NCBI GenBank assembly: GCA_032718475.1 | Contig: JAUCBJ010003662.1 | Span: forward strand, 1 to 64,000 | Length of the DNA stretch: 64,000 nucleotides | DNA from: Nemertoderma westbladi | Taxonomy: Eukaryota; Xenacoelomorpha; Nemertodermatida; Nemertodermatidae | Direction of reading: 5' to 3' | Shown here: one piece after another, positions 60,801 through 64,000 of the stretch | Position numbering within the stretch: position 1 is the first letter of the stretch | How the letters are laid out: each line of letters begins with the position of its first letter | Program-made: the position numbers and the translations under genes | Notes under the pieces: generated by a model | Seen by the model: the letters and a program-made list of their open reading frames with translations, nothing else | Told to the model about the DNA's origin: nothing | Database searches by the model: none

Positions 60801-63170
60801 GTTCAGTTGTATTACGTGGTTCTGTTGTTTGTTTGCTCACCTGTTCAGTTGTATTACGTGGTTCTGTTGTTTGTTTGCTCACCTGTTCAGTTTTATTACG
60901 TGGTTCTGTTGTTTGTTTGCTCACCTGTTCAGTTGTATTACGTGGTTCTGTTGTTTGTTTGCTCACCTGTTCAGTTGTATTACGTGGTTCTGCTGATTGT
61001 TTGCTCACCTGTTCAGTTGTATTACGTGGTTCTGTTGTTTGTTTGCTCACCTGTTCAGTTGTATTACGTGGTTCTGTTGTTTGTTTGCTCACCTGTTCAG
61101 TTTTATTACGTGGTTCTGTTGTTTGTTTGCTCACCTGTTCAGTTTTATTACGTGGTTCTGTTGTTTGTTTGCTCACCTGTTCAGTTGTATTACGTGGTTC
61201 TGCTGATTGTTTGCTCACCTGTTCAGTTGTATTACGTGGTTCTGTTGTTTGTTTGCTCACCAGTTCAGTTGTATTACGTGGTTCTGTTGTTTGTTTGCTC
61301 ACCTGTTCAGTTTTATTACGTGGTTCTGTTGTTTGTTTGCTCACCTGTTCAGTTGTATTACGTGGTTCTGTTGTTTGTTTGCTCACCTGTTCAGTTGTAT
61401 TACGTGGTTCTGTTGTTTGTTTGCGCACCTGTTCAGTTGTATTACGTGGTTCTGTTGTTTGTTTGCTCACCTGTTCAGTTTTATTACGTGGTTCTGTTGT
61501 TTGTTTGCTCATCTGTTCAGTTTTATTACGTGGTTCTGTTGTTTGTTTGCTCACCTGTTCAGTTTTATTACGTGGTTCTGTTGTTTGTTTGCTCACCTGT
61601 TCAGTTGTATTACGTGGTTCTGATGTTTGTTTACTCACCTGTTTAGTTTTTGTTTGCTCACCTGTTCAGTTTTATTACGTGGTTCTGTTGTTTGTTTACT
61701 CACCTGTTTAGTTTTTGTTTGCTCACCTGTTCAGTTGTATTACGTGGTTCTGTTGTTTGTTTGCTCACCTGTTCAGTTTTATTACGTGGTTCTGTTGTTT
61801 GTTTGCTCACCTGTTCAGTTTTATTACGTGGTTCTGTTGTTTGTTTGCTCACCTGTTCAGTTGTAATACGTGGTTCTGTTGTTTGTTTGCTCACCTGTTC
61901 AGTTGTATTACGTGGTTCTGTTGTTTGTTTGCTCACCTGTTCAGGTTTTTTTTACGTGGTTCTGTTGTTTGTTTGCTCACCTGTTCAGTTGTATTACGTG
62001 GTTCTGTTGTTTGTTTGCTCACCTGTTCAGTTTTATTACGTGGTTCTGTTGTTTGTTTGCTCACCTGTTCAGTTGTAATACGTGGTTCTGTTGTTTGTTT
62101 GCTCACCTGTTCAGTTGTATTACGTGGTTCTGTTGTTTGTTTGCTCACCTGTTCAGGTTTTTTTTTACGTGGTTCTGTTGTTTGTTTGCTCACCTGTTCA
62201 GTTGTATTACGTGGTTCTGTTGTTTGTTTGCTCACCTGTTTAGTTTTTGTTTGCTCACCTGTTTAGTTTTTGTTTGCTCACCTGTTCAGTTTTATTACGT
62301 GGTTCTGTTGTTTGTTTGCTCACCTGTTTAGTTTTTGTTTGCTCACCTGTTTAGTTTTTGTTTGCTCACCTGTTCAGTTTTATTACGTGGTTCTGTTGTT
62401 TGTTTGCTCACCTGTTCAGTTGTATTACGTGGTTCTGTTGTTTAGTTTGCTCACCTGTTCAGTTGTATTACGTGGTTCTGTTGTTTGTTTGCTCACCTGT
62501 TCAGTTTTATTACGTGGTTCTGTTGTTTGTTTGCTCACCTGTTCAGTTGTATTACGTGGTTCTGTTGTTTGTTTGCTCACCTGTTCAGTTGTATTACGTG
62601 GTTCTGCTGATTGTTTGCTCACCTGTTCAGTTGTATTACGTGGTTCTGTTGTTTGTTTGCTCACCTGTTCAGTTGTATTACGTGGTTCTGTTGTTTGTTT
62701 GCTCACCTGTTCAGTTGTATTACGTGGTTCTGTTGTTTGTTTGCTCACCTGTTCAGTTGTATTACGTGGTTCTGTTGTTTGTTTGCTCACCTGTTCAGTT
62801 TTATTACGTGGTTCTGTTGTTTGTTTGCTCACCTGTTCAGTTGTATTACGTGGTTCTGTTGTTTGTTTGCTCACCTGTTCAGTTGTATTACGTGGTTCTG
62901 CTGATTGTTTGCTCACCTGTTCAGTTGTATTACGTGGTTCTGTTGTTTGTTTGCTCACCTGTTCAGTTGTATTACGTGGTTCTGTTGTTTGTTTGCTCAC
63001 CTGTTCAGTTTTATTACGTGGTTCTGTTGTTTGTTTGCTCACCTGTTCAGTTTTATTACGTGGTTCTGTTGTTTGTTTGCTCACCTGTTCAGTTGTATTA
63101 CGTGGTTCTGCTGATTGTTTGCTCACCTGTTCAGTTGTATTACGTGGTTCTGTTGTTTGTTTGCTCACCA
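57815..63170. repeat. Three tandem copies of a 1906-bp higher-order repeat
   Basis: Copies start at 57815, 59721 and 61627. The first two are colinear to the base by the markers used: GATGTTTGTTTACTC at the start, two CAGG-T8 units, a cluster of 23-bp units, and CTGCTGATTG units. The third has an extra T in a T-run (about 62160), a one-base insertion (TTTAGTTTGC near 62443) and breaks down near 63195. The repeat probably continues older structure also seen at 35024 and 42485, where the GATG marker recurs. Confidence 0.8.
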
Positions 63171-64000
63171 GTTCAGTTGTATTACGTGGTTCTGTTGTTG
63201 TTTGCTCATCTGTTCAGTTTTATTACGTGGTTCTGTTGTTTGTTTGCTCACCTGTTCAGTTGTATTACGTGGTTCTGTTGTTTGTTTGCTCACCTGTTCA
63301 GTTGTATTACGTGGTTCTGTTGTTTGTTTGCTCACCTGTTCAGTTTTATTACGTGGTTCTGTTGTTTGTTTACTCACCTGTTCAGTTGTATTACGTGGTT
63401 CTGTTGTTTGTTTGCTCACCTGTTCAGTTGTATTACGTGGTTCTGTTGTTTGTTTGCTCACCTGTTCAGTTGTATTACGTGGTTCTGTTGTTTGTTTGCT
63501 CACCTGTTCAGTTTTATTACGTGGTTCTGTTGTTTGTTTGCTCACCTGTTCAGTTGTATTACGTGGTTCTGTTGTTTGTTTGCTCACCTGTTTAGTTTTT
63601 GTTTGCTCACCTGTTCAGTTTTATTACGTGGTTCTGTTGTTTGTTTACTCACCTCTTTACTTTTTGTTTGCTCACCTGTTCAGTTGTATTACGTGGTTCT
63701 GTTGTTTGTTTGCTCACCTGTTCAGTTTTATTACGTGGTTCTGTTGTTTGTTTGCTCACCTGTTCAGTTTTATTACGTGGTTCTGTTGTTTGTTTGCTCA
63801 CCTGTTCAGTTGTATTACGTGGTTCTGTTGTTTGTTTGCTCACCTGTTCAGTTTTATTACGTGGTTCTGTTGTTTGTTTGCTCACCTGTTCAGTTGTATT
63901 ACGTGGTTCTGTTGTTTGTTTGCTCACCTGTTCAGTTGTATTACGTGGTTCTGTTGTTTGTTTGCTCACCTGTTCAGTTTTATTACGTGGTTCGGTTGTT

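Larger units (their letters stand above)
18238..64000. repeat. Satellite array B, 42-bp unit, roughly 1100 copies, open at the right window edge
   Basis: Head-to-tail units of 42 bp. On the plus strand a unit reads TGTTTGCTCACCTGTTCAGT, then T-x-TATTACGTGG, then TTCTGTTGTT, where x is G, T or A. The two halves share GTTCAGTTGT / GTTCTGTTGT, suggesting origin from a ~21-bp dimer. Truncated units of 23 bp (GTTTGCTCACCTGTTTAGTT TTT) recur throughout, as do 27-bp units in which TTCTGTTGG joins directly to TTCAG. Forty-two bases is 14 codons, so three plus frames and one minus frame lack stops within full units. The 23-bp units change frame and introduce a stop on the minus strand. No unique DNA interrupts the array over 45.8 kb. 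Confidence 0.98.

Noticed and set aside
18238-64000. Plus-strand frames of array B as Cys/Phe-rich membrane proteins
   Set aside because: Three overlapping frames are open for the same compositional reason. They start and stop only at truncated units and have no unique N- or C-terminus.
18238-64000. CRISPR array
   Set aside because: There are no variable spacers between repeats; the whole 42-bp period is the repeat, and the setting is a eukaryotic genome with retroelements.

Overview
The window is repeat-dominated nuclear DNA from an animal, with no intact gene. About 85% of it is two unrelated tandem satellites. Array A (1-8757) has a 32-bp unit and is already under way at base 1. Array B (18238-64000) has a 42-bp unit and is still running at base 64000, so neither true length is known. 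The long stop-free frames in both arrays come from unit composition and length and should not be read as proteins.

The 9.5 kb between the arrays is a graveyard of broken elements. From left to right it holds: a minus-strand exon-like piece of an F5/8 type C (fucolectin-like) domain (8950-9180); the reverse-transcriptase half of an APE-type non-LTR retrotransposon, with all catalytic motifs but four stops (9465-11203); a GC-richer stretch resembling a 5' untranslated region, with small internal duplications (11204-11883); the endonuclease half of a non-LTR element, frameshifted and cut off near 12690; a diverged ~162-bp tandem repeat (12703-13262); long G and C homopolymers (13459-13502, 13813-13831, 14465-14487, 17817-17829); unassigned DNA; and a minus-strand Ty3/Gypsy-type relic with protease, reverse transcriptase and the start of RNase H (17270 down to 15390).

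The organism is inferred to be a marine or freshwater invertebrate. A bivalve mollusc is a reasonable guess, because of the F5/8C lectin-like fragment, the mix of non-LTR and Gypsy relics and the long poly-C tracts. Nothing in the window proves this.

The most informative content is the internal structure of the satellites. Array A units differ mostly by CG-to-CA or CG-to-TG changes at two CpG sites, which become common only to the right of about 1600. Array B keeps its single CpG almost everywhere. It varies mainly at one three-state position and by recurrent 23-bp and 27-bp truncated units. Those marks show nested higher-order repeats and duplications with offsets of 516, 928, 1341, 1906, 1980, about 2350-2790, 7462 and 22492 bp. 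On the minus strand nearly every array B unit also carries a consensus-like 5' splice site. I saw no CRISPR array, rRNA, tRNA or operon, and no convincing new gene system.
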